A DNA stretch of 64,000 bases from Aselliscus stoliczkanus. Taxonomy: Eukaryota > Chordata > Mammalia > Chiroptera > Hipposideridae. Made by a program: the position numbers and the translations under genes. Numbering within the stretch: position 1 is the first letter of the stretch; every line of letters starts with the position of its first letter. Location of the stretch: assembly GCA_033961575.1 (NCBI GenBank), contig CM066732.1:108936687-109000686 (forward strand). Direction: 5' to 3'. The notes below the pieces were generated by a model. That model was given only the letters and a program-made list of their open reading frames with translations. It did no database searches and was not told the DNA's origin. This document shows positions 35,601 to 49,500 of this stretch, piece after piece.

Positions 35601-38600
35601 GCTCAGCTAAACCATCAATCTTCCCTCAAGTGGCCCCAAACCTAGAAGGTGTTGTTTTCTTATTAGGAAAACCCGTGTTCTAGTGGTCCAGATGAGATAT
35701 GGTCCACGTATTCCTTTAAAAATTCTCAGATTCAATCCACAGTTTAAAACCAGAATTCCATCTGGAAATATGCCTTGATGATTGTGGAGAACCTACGGCA
35801 CTAAAGAGTGCAGGCTGCGAGGACATTTAATGCTCTCCCCATCCCACCACAGTGCATGAAGCATTTAGAGGAAGAGACAACCATATGGCAGAAGGGAAAG
35901 TAGACAGCTCATTTCCTACACATTTATAATCTACAAATGATCTCCTCAGAGTAGGTCAGGCTGATGGAGAGAATCCTTTGCAACTGGAAAAAGGAGAAAC
36001 GGTTTCTGAGAATGAGAGATGCCCAGCCTCCTTGGCTGTAGCATCTGTAGGGATGTTTGAAGTCCAGGAGTTAGGACTGGTGTTGGGTTCTAATATCAAG
36101 ATCCATCTTATCATGCTTAGGTCTTTCTTTAGAGTTGACAGACTCCAACTTACCCTCCGACAAAGTTCAGAGTGTCCTTAAGGAAACCCTAATCCCTAAA
36201 TTTTTCAGAGATAAAATTTAGAAATGGAAAGAGAATCATAAGACCTATGGAATGCCTCACTGACTACATTTCCAGCCATGAAGATGAGGTAGAAGAGTAA
36301 GGAGAAAGCAGAAAAAGGAAGATGGTGCTTTGCTGGGTCCCAGGAGCGTTCAGTTTATGTGCATGAGTAAAGAAAGGGAATGTTGGTGATTTCTCTACCT
36401 GGGGTCCCTGCTCAGTGGTGGGGTCAAAGGGACTCCCCACTATGCGCCTCTTGGCCCGCTCCACGCTTCTTCTCACGAACTCCTCATAGATGGACTCCTC
36501 CACAAAGATGCGAGAGCCCGCAGTGCAGCACTGGCCTTGGTTGAAGAACACACCCTGGTGAGCCTGCTCCACGGCGTAGTCCACTACAAGAGGAAACAGC
36601 CACGTCCTCAACACTGCTTCACTGCAGTGGGGCCTATCCACGGAGCCACCTCCCATCCCTCTCCAGAGCCCCAGGATAACGTCATGCTTACCAGGGAGCA
36701 CAACAGTGAGGTGCCCAGTGAAAAGCTGGATTGAGAATGCAACTTAGTTTTAGTTCTAACTAGACCCTGACATTACTTGGTTTGTTAGCTTGGACATCTT
36801 CACTTCAGTCCCTTTCTTCTTCTAGAAAAAGGGGGGTTGAACCATATTATCTATACCAGGCATCTCACGCCCCAGGACTCAAAGGGGCTGTGCAGGTGAT
36901 GCAATGGTATGAATCCGCCAGGTAGTAAAACAATGGGATGGAGACTGAGAGGGAAGCCACTACATGTGGCTCTTGCTGTGCATAAAGACAAGCCCAAGGT
37001 GGCCAGATTTCCAATTTTAAGAAAAAATAGAAATATTTTAATGTATTTTTTTGTTTTCTGAAGCACTGTGTAATATCTAGATAGGTAAATAAACATAGTC
37101 ATTAGCACCTCATTTGGCCTGTGGACTGTCAATTTGCAACCCCTAACCTATAGAGCCTTGTGGCTGTTATGTTTAATTAGTATTTTGGTGAATGAAGCTA
37201 TAACGGCAATTGGATCTTCTTTGAAGGCATTACATTTCCTCTACATTTACATGGAAATGTATAATAGCATATGATAAGGCTTTCGTTTTCATTTTTATAC
37301 TTCAAGATAGTATTAATAACTCAGGTTGTGCTAGTCGCTGAATGACTGACTGAATCAATCAACATCATGTCACTGAAGTGGCTCCTCAAGAGGAATTTAG
37401 AATAAGAATTCTGTTCTTGACAACGAGTATAAAGCTGAACTCGGCAAATTCCAAGCTAGGGCTGAAATTCAAGCAATCTGCGTTCTGTTGTCTCTAGTGG
37501 TGAAATTGCAGAAGCAGGATGTGCAAAAGAAAACCGAGGACTTAAAGAGATTTTGGAATTGAATTCCCTGGAAAGTTTTTCAAAGCAGAGACCACACCTG
37601 TGCTGAGTGAACTAGACAGTATCCTGCCTGGAGACATAGGGTTTCCTAGGTTACTGCTCTGGCCTCTGTGACGTCCGTCTGCCAAGGTGTAATCACCTCT
37701 AATTTAGGTCTATTCAGATAGAACTGACCATAGCGTGTTGTCACCCTGACTGAAAGTCGTGGGAGCAACAAAAAGGGGTTGGAATGACTAAACCGAGAAG
37801 CGAGTGTGGGTTTGGGAAAATGCTGGCGGAGCTAGTGAAGCAGAATTTTGTTAATGATCTACAAAGCCAGCAGGCACACTTGAGAAGTTCCTAATTTCTT
37901 GAGTCCAGTGAGAGAGATTGTATTTCAGGTGCTCAGAGGCTTAGAGCATCGGTCTTTCCACTATACAGCACTGTCCAAGCCTTTACCTCTTCTACCCTGT
38001 TCTACATCAGTCAAAATGGCTTAGTAGTGTCTAGAAAACAAACTCTATTCAGTTGCCAATTGGTAAGTGCTCTCTCCCAACATTAAACTATGTTCTCTTT
38101 AAAAGGGAGGTCCAGATTCTCTTTCTTGAATGCCCCTCGGCTTCAAAGATCTCTTTCTTCGTGCCCTGTCAGAAGTGGCGGTACAAGAGAGCAGGGAAGG
38201 GCAGTGGGCCAGGATGTGCATGAGGCCTGTGACTGACTTACAATCAGCATCTGCAAAAATAATATTGGGACTTTTCCCTCCAAGTTCCAGAGTTACTCGC
38301 TTCAAATTACTTCTTCCAGCTGCTTCTTGGATAAGCTTTCCAACCTGAAAGAAAGGAAATGGCGAGAGGTTTTACGCATGTGCAGCTGAGACGGTCAGTG
38401 ACAAAGCCAGCTCTGGGCAACCACGGCATGCAGCAGTGATGGATGCTACAAAGCAAACCAGCTCACTGCATGAAACAGGAATAGCTCCTGTGGTCAACTT
38501 GTGTGGACAAGATAGAAGTCACTGCCTCAGTGACTAGGGATGCTGTCAGCTCCTTTGTAGTCAGCCTCTCTTAGGCAGGGGGATACCCCGGCCCCGGGTG

Positions 38601-41600
38601 TCCCACATCCACTGGCTGGTGGTGGCAGGGGTACAAAGGTCCTATCCTTTCAGCCCACCACAGGCCAACGCTCAGAGACCATACGTGCTCCACCAGGCCT
38701 CATGTGGTTAGCGGAGGCCTGAGGCCTACACTGCAAGTTGACTTCTCCTGCGTCCATTCTCCTTCATCAGGGATCCCTACTAAATAGCCTGCATGCCAAA
38801 CTCCATCTCAGGGTCTTCTTCCAGAGAACCTCGCCAGGAACTGGGTGCTGCTCTACTGGACGGTAGAGGTCACTTTACGGAAAATGCGAAGCCACCATAT
38901 AGCCCATGGGGCAATTTGTGCTTGTTGAGATGAAAAACGCTACATGTGCCTGGATCCTACTGAAAATTAAGTATTTTTAAAGCCTAGAGAAGAGAAATGC
39001 TGAATTGATATTTGACTCCTCCAGCCCCTTGTTGAGATCCTCAGGTAGGATGAATAATTCCCCAAGCAGTGTGCAGAGTCATGGAGAAGAGAAAGGGCTC
39101 TGGAGCCTGGATTCTTTTACTGATTCTATCACTCACCAATGGTTTGACCTTGGGAAATTTCTTTAGCTTCTCTGAGCCTCAGCTGCCTCCTCTGTAAATG
39201 AAGCTAACAAATAGCATCCACCTCAGAATTTAGTTGTCCTGAGGATAAAATGATTTAGCATATATGTCCCTTAGAACCTGACCTGACATACAGTAAATGC
39301 CCACATGCTAACTGCATGCAGGTGTGAGAAGCCAGGGCCCTTCTCCCCCACCTTCAGTGCAGAGAAAGGGGGGTGACTGTAAGGGGAGGTAGAGATACTG
39401 CTAGGCCTTCCACAGTAGGTGTCCTCTCACACTCCCAAACTATCTGTGCGTATCAACTATTGCTCTGACTTCCCCCCAGTCTCCAGTATTAGTCATTACT
39501 GGATTAAATGTTTTGTGGCTTTATTATTACTCTACTTCATGGCAAAATTTTTTAGAAAATCTACTCTCATTCTGAGGAAACCTACCCTTGAGAGAAAAAA
39601 TTGCGATTTCTCTAAAAGAGATCAAATTAGAGTCTCTTAGTTTGCAGAACAATGTTATTTACCACGGGGTTAAAAAACACCAACATCTGTCCCTAAAGAT
39701 AAATGTGCATACATCAGCCCACCAGCCAGATTGCCTCCCTCTGCCTTGCTAGGTCACTTCCCTTCTGCCCCAGGTAAACTCCCGAGGAAGATGGGCTGAT
39801 AGAGGCCCCATTCTCAGGCAAACATGTTCTGTCTCCTTCAAGAAGAAAACATGTGTACACAAGGAAAGGAGAACCTGACCCTCTCTGTTCTGGGACCCCT
39901 AGCAAGAGAGGGGAAACTGGTACCTAAGGGCAGTTGGGGGTGGGGTGGAGGTGTGTGTGTGTGTGTGTGGGGGGGCAACAGCACCACAGGGAATCCCCCA
40001 GAAGGCTGCTGTGTATAGCTGTCTGTGCTGCTGGGTAATTTTAGTGTGTGTGGCTCTCCCTGCTCTGAGGAAACCATATTAATTCAGACAAGTGCTTTCT
40101 CAAAGAAGATAATCACCGGAAGTCATAAACATTGCTATTCATTATATTAAAAAACTAGAATGTATTGAGTTGGTCTGTGTCAGACATTTACATGCATTCA
40201 CTCATTTCAGCCTCTCAAAAACCCTAAAAAGTGGGTACTATCTCATTTTTAAAGGTGAGAAAACTCAAGAGTTAGAAGTTAATGGAGTGATAGGGGTTAT
40301 TGAGATGGGTCCTGGCAGAACCTGTTAGACTCTATGCAGGCTGAATCCGGGCCCCAGTGTGGGCTCCCTCTCTCTCCATCCCTTCCTCCCTCCCAGCATT
40401 CTCCCCTTGCTGCCTTCCTTTCTACATTTACTAAACACCTAATGTGTGTCTCATATCACCAAAACATCATCCTCAAACTCCAGGCTGATTCGAAAGTGAA
40501 CAGGAGTATCACCTTCTGTAGACACAAATGATGATCACAAATAGTTAAAACCTTATATTCTGCCTTCAGATTAGCATTTATAAAAACAAGCAGAAGCAAG
40601 GAGAAATCATGGGTTTTAAGATGTTGAATAAATATTTGGAGTAGGTAAAGAGAGTGCTGGCCCAGATGGCGTTACATTTCTGTTAGTCCTACTCGCTGAC
40701 CTTCATCAAATCTCTCTATGGGCTGATGTTTTTTTGCCACTAGGAATGTTGTCCAGTGATTATTTTCATGGCTACAGTAACTATACAAAAATCTTGCTCA
40801 GTCCATGGTCATCAGAGAAGAATACCAAAGGATCCTTTTTCCTGTGTCAATACTTTGCCAGCCTTTCCTTAGAAACTAAATTTGTGCTAAACACTGCAAG
40901 GCAAATCGCAGATGAATAATGCCTTTCCTCTTTATCATTGGAAGAAGGTCAAGTTGCAGCCCAGCCTCAAGAAAGAACTGGATGTGTTAGTCTATGGGAG
41001 AACCACTTCCATCTGGAGTGGCCTCAGGACAGGATGCTTTGAAAAACCCGTTTTCACCAATCTCCTTCCTTCAACACGCATTCTTGGCTCCTCTGCTATG
41101 TGCCAAGTGCAATGCTGGGCACGGTCCCTTACCAACAAGAAACTCACAGCTCAGAGAACTCCCAAGTAAACCTAGCAGGTGCTCAGTAAATGCAGTTTTG
41201 CAGTCCATTTAGGGGGAAATCTGGGTCTGATTTAATATTAGGTCTGAACGGATAAAATTATGGTTCTGCAGCACTTGATTATAACCCAGAGTCAGACCGC
41301 TCTGGGCCTTACCCACAGAATTGGGCTAGGATGCAACCACCTTCATTAAATAGGGAATCAGGCATCTTATGCCTTCCCATGACACTCAGTTTCCAGGTCA
41401 AACTCTCTTTGGAGAATGTATTACTACTCAGGAATTCTCCCTGCAAGCAGAGTGAGGTTAAGTGACCCCAAGGGGGGGAGGTACTACTCATTATCATTAC
41501 CAATGGGGGGAGAAGAGGCGGTGGGAAGGAGACACAACTACAAAGCAGGGGAGCAGGGGATTCTTAATAAGAAAGAGTAATGTTTCAAAACGAAGAGTTC

Positions 41601-43748
41601 AAGTGAGCACTGACTCCGTGTCTGCTTACAAAATATAATAGTCCCTGTGCAAAGAAACCTAAAATATTACTTGTGCAAATCCCATGGAAAGGTTCTTAAA
41701 TAAAAATCTATGGAGTTAGAATGTTTAAAAACAAACGAAATAATACAGACATTAAACGAAGGCCTGGGTGACATTCCCCGGCCCATCTCAGACAGAAAAG
41801 TACTAAGTAGGGTTCCTTGAGGATATATGCTACACTGGTCATACTGAACCCCTTAATATGTGACCAGAAGGTGGATGTACATGGTGCGATAAATAAGGCT
41901 ACAAGGATGCTCAGATCTTCTGAGTGGTTAAAAGTCCAGTCAACAGGGATGGACTTCATAAAACCAAGCCCTATTCTGATGAAATAGGCAGTCGATAATA
42001 CAGACAAACATACAGTTTGAAAAACTAAATCCTGTAAATGAATATAGATTAATTAGGATAAAGGCACAGAGACCAAATTTTGAGTTATCTTTTGTTTGCC
42101 CCCAGTCAGCAAAAATTTTTACAATATACTCTTACACCTCCTGCTCTATCTCTGACAAACTGACTAATTATAACCATGCCCAGGTTTATGGATTACAGTT
42201 TGGCCCATAGAAGTCAGAAGACCTTGGACCTACAAACTCTGGCTTGGCTCCTAACTCACCTTCTATTGGGGAAAGGCACTTCACCTCCTGGGCCTCAGTT
42301 TCTTCATCTGATGAATGAAGGCACAAGCCAAGCAGCTAATCTGTCACTTAGTAGCCCACTTTGTTAAAAGAGTTAAAAAAGACACACAGGGCTCTTGGAG
42401 CCCCTGCTCAATCTGAGAATCTGTTTGCAATTCTTCTGTATTCTTCTAGCCTTATGGAGCAGTAGTAGTTTTTCATGAAAGCACCACAACTGCACTGAAT
42501 GGTAGCAAAAAAAAACAAAATCTGATCATTTTTTAGTTTCCCCGAGTAGAGCTCATTATGAAAGAGTGATACTGTTCATATCATGCGGTTTTTTTAACTT
42601 TGCATGCCCTGCAGAGCCGCTCAGCTGTATCCGTGTACCCCAAACAGGCAAGGACAGGGAACTGGGGTCTCCCCGACATGTAATAGAACAGGGCTCGTTC
42701 TCAGCAGGAATGTTGACACAGATCAACTCTGACTCCCATCCTGGTTTTACACAGTCTTCAAGACGGGTATCAGGAGTGTCATGTTCACGGTGATGCAGCA
42801 GGAATGGTGCTTTGCATGGGAAATAATTCTATAAAGGACAAAATGAGCACAGGCAGCTTTCCATGCCCTCTTTATTCAGGAGTGTTGCTCCCGGAACAAA
42901 GTTTCTAAAGTTGGGTAATTTTTTTTCTATTAATTAGTTAATTATTCATATTGGGATGGGTTCCTTCTCAAAGGTATTTCTTTTTCTTGATTAATAAATT
43001 ACACATATTAGGGTAGATCCTTCTCAAAGCTATCCCATCTTTTTAAAAAAATAGAAAAATCTCTAGTCGAGCTCTCAATAAGCTGGTTGAAGATGCCTGC
43101 TTTCTGCAATATAGTTTCATTTCTTAAACCCCAAACAGATCGACTCTATGCTTCTTCCCTTCTCTCCTTTCTTCTCATTGTTATGCTCACTAGTTCTGAC
43201 TATGATGGAAATAGAAATACCAAAAATGTGTATAATTGGACATTTCTTGCCTTTCTGAAATATCCAGAAAAAGAGGCCAAATCAATCTGTTCAGATTTCC
43301 GTTAGAAAGTAATAGAACCAAGGCATCTAAGCAGTTCCTTTAATTTAGGTGGTAACAGCAATTTCAAAAGTTTACTTGTGAAACTCAGACTTTGAAAACC
43401 AATATAGCCACTAACTACATTTCCAGCCTCTGTCTTACTATTTCCACGACCACACACCCATCACGCCAGCTATATGAAACCACTTGCCCTTCCCAGAATA
43501 TGGCTCTGTGCCTTTGTATAAGCTGTTTCATTTGCCTGAAATGCCTTTCCTCCCCTTGTTTACTTGATAAACTCATTTTTCAGACCTACCTCTGCCACCT
43601 CCTCTGAGAAACGAGCTTTCTGGACCTACCCTTCCCACAGGGTTTGGGGTTCCTGCTCTGCTGACTGATCCTACATAACTCTCATACTATTTTTGTTTAA
43701 TAGCTGTCTTCCCCACTAGACTAAATTTGTGAGCAGAGGGAGTCTATG

Positions 43749-43797
<49 letters not shown>

Positions 43798-46514
43798 TTT
43801 TCAACATGGGCCAGGACATGGCAGTTGCTCATGACGTCTCTGGAAATCAGAGAACAAAAAGTCTTTCCAGAAACAGAAGTGAGAGATTAGAACACAGGAC
43901 TCCCACATCCAAGGCTTAGCTTTGCCATAACTAGAAGAATGATCCTGAGCTTTCCTCTTCTTACTTATCTTTCGTTTAAATTTCTGCATCTTTAATGAAG
44001 AGCATGGCTTCATGGCTTTAACAATGACGGCGCATGGGTATTCTCGAGCACCCAAAAGCTCTTTCCGTGTCTGGTCTCTACCTCCAGAAATTCTGATCTT
44101 TTTCTGAAGTGGAGCAGCACCTAGGCATGGGCATTTTTAAAAAGTTCCCAAGAACACTTGAACTTGCTGCTAGGGTTAAGAACCACAGGATGAATGAATC
44201 TTTAAGGGCATTTCTCTCATACCGTCTCTAACCTTTCATTATTGATTTTATTTTCTAATTTAACATTATCATTTATTGAGACCTATTCTGTGCTGCTTGT
44301 TCTCACAAACATTATTTAATCTTCATGACAATCTTGTGAGGCAAGAATTATTACCCCATTTTAGAGTTAAAAACACAATAAACAAACAAACCACGACTCA
44401 GAGAGGTTCAGAAATGTCTTGGTGACGGGCAGTCAGTGAGTGGCAGAGCCAGGAGTGGACCCAGACATCACACCAGGCCCAGGGCGCTCTCTGCTTCTCT
44501 CCGTGATTCTTACATCTCTTCTCCAGATGTTTTCCGGGAGATTAGGTCCCTTCTGCCATGACTAGAATTCTGATAACTAAACACACTGTCCACATCTAAC
44601 AGAGATATTCTGGGTCAACTGCGCCGTACACTGAGCCATCCTTCTATTATATAAGACTCTCCCTTTCTATTTCACATAAATTTTAAAAATCAAGATTTTG
44701 ATTTTTTTGGTCTGCTTTGAGAGGAAAAAGCATGGTATACTCAAGGTGATGGTACAACATGTTAGTCCCGCTGCCTAGGTGAACTACAGTGTAGGCACTT
44801 AGGATCTGTCCATACTCAACCTGAGCTCTGAGGAGAGAAACCTACTACAACCAAGGAGTCCCAGGAAGCAGGCAGAGACAACAGCATACTTATACTTCTT
44901 CGGTATTCAAGTTTAGATGTAAGTATTAAAGAAGAAAAGGATGAAAGCTAGTAATTTAAAACCTGCATATCCAAAGGTTTTGACACATCACACTGGTATA
45001 TTCGATTCCAATGCTGGATGTTTACTAGTGGACTCATATGACCTTAGAAAGAGGCCCATTAGCTGTTGTGGAAAACAGCTAACGCTGTAACAGGCTGCTT
45101 CTTCTGCTTACAGAGAGGAGTGAGGCTACATGGAGAAGGGAGCTGACCTGATTCATATCTCAAGCTGCAGGAAGGGTGTCCATAACATGCAATGTGACAT
45201 TCATCTCACTTAGGAAATGAAAGGAGAACCCCGGCTGCGTAAATTAGAATCAGTGATAATACAGCTGTTAGCTACAAACATTTGTTTGGCACGAATCAAT
45301 CTCGACTCTCCTGTAGTTCGCTTTGATGGTCTCTCTACTATCTTGTTGACTAACGATGAAATCATGGTTTGTTAATCTAACTGAATAAAGAAAACACCAT
45401 ACAAAGCAAAATGCAAACTGTTTTCCTGTCCTTTACTGAAGTTGTTTATTGACTCTGTGTTTATTAGGGCCCCCCTTCACATTCACTTATTAAATATTTA
45501 CATGTATTGCCTATGTGTTTAGCTGCATAAGGAGAAATTAATCCTACCTTCAACATGAGTAACTTTGTTTGCTTTTGAAAGGCCTTTTGCTAAAGTAAAT
45601 GGAAAGCAGCCACCTCAAATAAGCTTCCTGTTGCTGACTGTTCCAAACATTTTGTGATGTACCAACAGGTCCTCCCTCCCTGGGGTAATTACAAGGAGTT
45701 GTGTTCAAATCTATATTTAAGTGACATATTCCCTCTGAGAAAATCTATACAATTTCTCAAGTAGCTTACAAAACTTAAAAAGGGGAGATGGATAAAAAAA
45801 AATAAAAAACTATAAGCTGAAAAGGGGCTTGGGGATTATGTGATCATTTTATTTGCCTGTGAAAATTCTCCACTTGCCACTATTAATATGGATAATTATA
45901 AGTTGGCTTTCATATTCTAGACAAATGCTTCTCCCTCAGGTCTTCTGTTGTCAATGATATCATCCTAGAGAAGAAACTAAAAGATACTCCAGAGGCCACA
46001 GGATTGGCTCCCCTCCGAGTGAATGTAAGCCTCTCTAGACAGAGAAACATCAAATGTAGGCTCTGCCAGAAAAATTTAGCTGAAGCTTGCTCTATGCATA
46101 CTGCTATAAGCTACTTCACTGTTGTGAGTTTTCCCAATAGCAAAACATTCCACAGGGTCTCCTTTCACCTCATCCCCTTTACCAAATTCTCCCTTTTATC
46201 CTTTTGTTCCCCTATTGAATATTTGCGTCTTTGAAGATGACCTATTGAGTTCTTACTGTTCTTCTTGTGAAGGTGAAGAATTTCCTATGTTAAAACTACA
46301 ATGAGAAAACTCCATACACCTATTAGAATGGTTAAAATTAATGATCATACCAAATGTTGGCGAGGGTATGAAGTTGTTGGAAGTCTTTCTTATATGTTGC
46401 TGGTAGGTATGGAAGCTGGTACACCCACTTTGGAAAGCAACTGAGTAGTTTCTAGCCTAATAAGATCCAGCCATTGCATTCTAGGTATTTAACCAAGAGA
46501 AAAGGAAAAAAAGG

Positions 46515-46562
<48 letters not shown>

Positions 46563-49500
46563 ACTTGCACATGAAATGTTCATAGAAGCTTTGATTTATA
46601 GTAGTCCCAAACTGGAAACAGACTGGTTCGTCCCTAACCTAAATGCCCTAAATGTCCATCAACAGGTAAATGGATAAACAAATGGTGATATATTCATAAC
46701 CATAAAATGGAATTCTACTCAGCAATAAAAAGAAATGAAGAAATTGATATATGCAATAACATGAATGGATCTTAAAATAATTGTATAAATAAAATAACTG
46801 AACAAATTAAATTTTAAAATAATTAGAGCCTGAAGGGGAAAGAGAATAAGTGAAAAGGAAAAAAAGAAACAAAGAAAAGGTGGTGAAAAAAAAAAAAAAA
46901 GATCAGAGGCCAACAAAAGAAATGATGTTGGAACTAAAATGAAGCAACACTTGAGATTATAAATCTACGTAAGAATAAAGCATTGTACTCACTATAGACT
47001 AGATGTTGACCAATCCTCATTTACATGCACAGAAGGTAGAACGAAATCATTGAGCTAAGGACTCACTGAGTGGGTAAAAGGGAGGGAGGCATTTCCACAA
47101 AAGAAATGGCATATGCAAAGTCACAGAACTGTGAAAAGTGCCTTATATTTGGGGATTTGCAGACAGTCTGGTAAAGCTAAACTCTAGAGTAGGGGGAAGT
47201 GCAGGTGCCAGGTCATGAGTCAATTTGTCTGTACCTTTAGGAGTCTGGACAGCCAAGTAGATCTCTACAGTCCACTCTGCAGTTAGACACTGAAGCATGG
47301 TGCACAAAAGAAGGGCTAATAATTATAAGTGAGCTATTTCAGGGAAATATTCTAAATGAAATTGTTAGCATTGACTCATTCATTGGATTTTCATATTGGT
47401 AAGTAAAAAATCAAATGGACCAATTAGGTTACTATGATTGAAAAATCTTCTATTCTAATGGTCTTACAGGGAAGAAACAGAATAGGAGAGGAAAATGGTT
47501 AATTTCCATGTTCAGAAACCAACAGTTATGAGTGAACCGAACCTTGGATCTTCTTTTAGGAATAGTGTTTTTATGCAGATAAGGGCTAAATCAACAAAAA
47601 TTTCAATAGAGAAAGAAAATCAGACCAGCTAAGCCAGGAGGGTAAAATTATCTACAAATTCATCAGCTGAGTCTCGGGGTTCCCTTGAACAACCTCTGCA
47701 CACAATGGTCCTGGGGCCTAGTGGGGCTGGTGTGATAGCATTAGAGCTATGCTAAGCCTATGAAATCCTCTGGGGAACAGACCTGGGACACAGAAGAAAC
47801 AGAGAAGAGAGGGACGAATAAGCTCATGAAGAACTCAGTTCTGTTTACCAAGAATCAGTTCTATTTTGTATGCCAGGTGAACCCGGGTTGCTTCGTTTGT
47901 AAAATAAGGAATGATTTAAAGACATCTTTACCAGTGTCTGGCACACAGGAGGGAATCAAAATGATTACTGGAAAAAAAAGGAATCTTAGTTCTAAGATGA
48001 ACAAAGTCATCTCTTTTGCAGCCAACAAGCCTGTTCGTGCCGTTCTGGGCTCTAGGGCTGCTCCAGCACACGAGGAGTAGGAATTAGGGGAAAAGTCATT
48101 AACTACACACAGACTGAAAGACAGCAGAGGAGCGGCCATGCTGCTTACTCATGAGGTGTATGTAACTCACGGAGATAAGTCTTACCACTTTACAGTTGCA
48201 CTGTGTGAGATATAGCTCCTATCTGAGAAATATAACAATCAGAGCAGAACTCTGCTCACACGGTAAATTAGTTCTCGAGTTCAGTCAGCTGTTTTCCCAG
48301 ATTGCCAATACTGTATAGTTTTGTAGTATGTATGAACTTTTGTAAATATTTGTAAACCTCTAATAAAATATTGGCATTTTTTCTTTGTTTCTTTGTTGAG
48401 TAATTCATGGACCTCAGGAATGCTCTGGATCATGTTTTTGCTTTGCTAAACTAATTTTGAATTAATCTTTCTTCCTTAAGGTGTTGAAGAGAGAGATTAT
48501 TGCTGGAATGAAGCTACAGACATAGCAAACAACGTGAGTGGTACCTAGTATTTTACACAAATGTTTTATTTTAGCACAGATTAACAAACTCAGAGCTGTA
48601 GTTTTTTCCTAAATGGGTCTGGGAACATGCTCTGGAGTATGACCCAACTACTCAGATTGTGTATAAACTAGTAATTCTTGAACATTAATGAACATAAAAA
48701 TCACTAGGGAGCATATTAAAATGAGCATTCCTGGACCCCATTTCCAAATGTTCCAAGATCTTGGATGGTGCCCAGGAATCTGTGTTTAAACAAGTCCCTC
48801 TTCTCTCCTCTGTCCTTCCCCACCCCCCTTCACTGTAGGTGAGTTAGTCCTGGAAAACAATAATAACTACATTACACTTTGCTAAAGAGAAATTTCTCCC
48901 TGCACCAGAATTCAGTTCTGGCAAACTTAGGTTGAAGGAGCAGCCCCCACTCTAGGCCATAGCAAGTTCCGTAATAGGTACCAAGTATCCTCTTTCAGCA
49001 CTACTCTCTAAATCATACACTATTCTCTTAAAAAAGAAAAAAATGATTCAAAATCAGTTTATCCAAGCAAGCACCTAGGCAATCTTCCAAAAAGTGAAAT
49101 AGAACAGCAAAAACACAAACAAAAAACCAAATATTTATTAGAAGGCAAAAATATTTGTCAAATATTTATAAAAGCCATAAAACAAACAAAAGGAAAGTAA
49201 AACTGCCAGAGGCGAGCAGAAATCAGTTTGACAGACATATTCTTTACAAACGGAAGTTTCAGATTGAACTAATACTTACTGAGTTCTTACAGCGTGCCAA
49301 GCAACAAGACTTAAGCTTTCAAATACATTGCCTCAATTAATCCACAAATAAACCTATAAGGAGTTATTCATAACCCCTCTTAATACATGAAGAAATGAGA
49401 GATCAGAAAAACTAAATGATTTGCCAAAGTCACACACAGGAGAGGTAGGATTTCTTCCAAGGTCAGTTGAATCCAGCCCCCTTCTATTTATACCACACTT

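Noticed and set aside
36264..36398. Extension of ALDH1A2 exon 9 in its open frame toward 36264
   Set aside because: A GT donor at 36397-36398 and direct joining to exon 10 in phase show that the exon ends at 36399; the extension is intron.
36850..37145. Possible DNA-transposon relic in intron 8
   Set aside because: Ends look weakly like a hAT relic (CATCTCACGCCCCAGG and GTCAATTTGCAACCCC), but no convincing inverted termini or target duplication could be shown.
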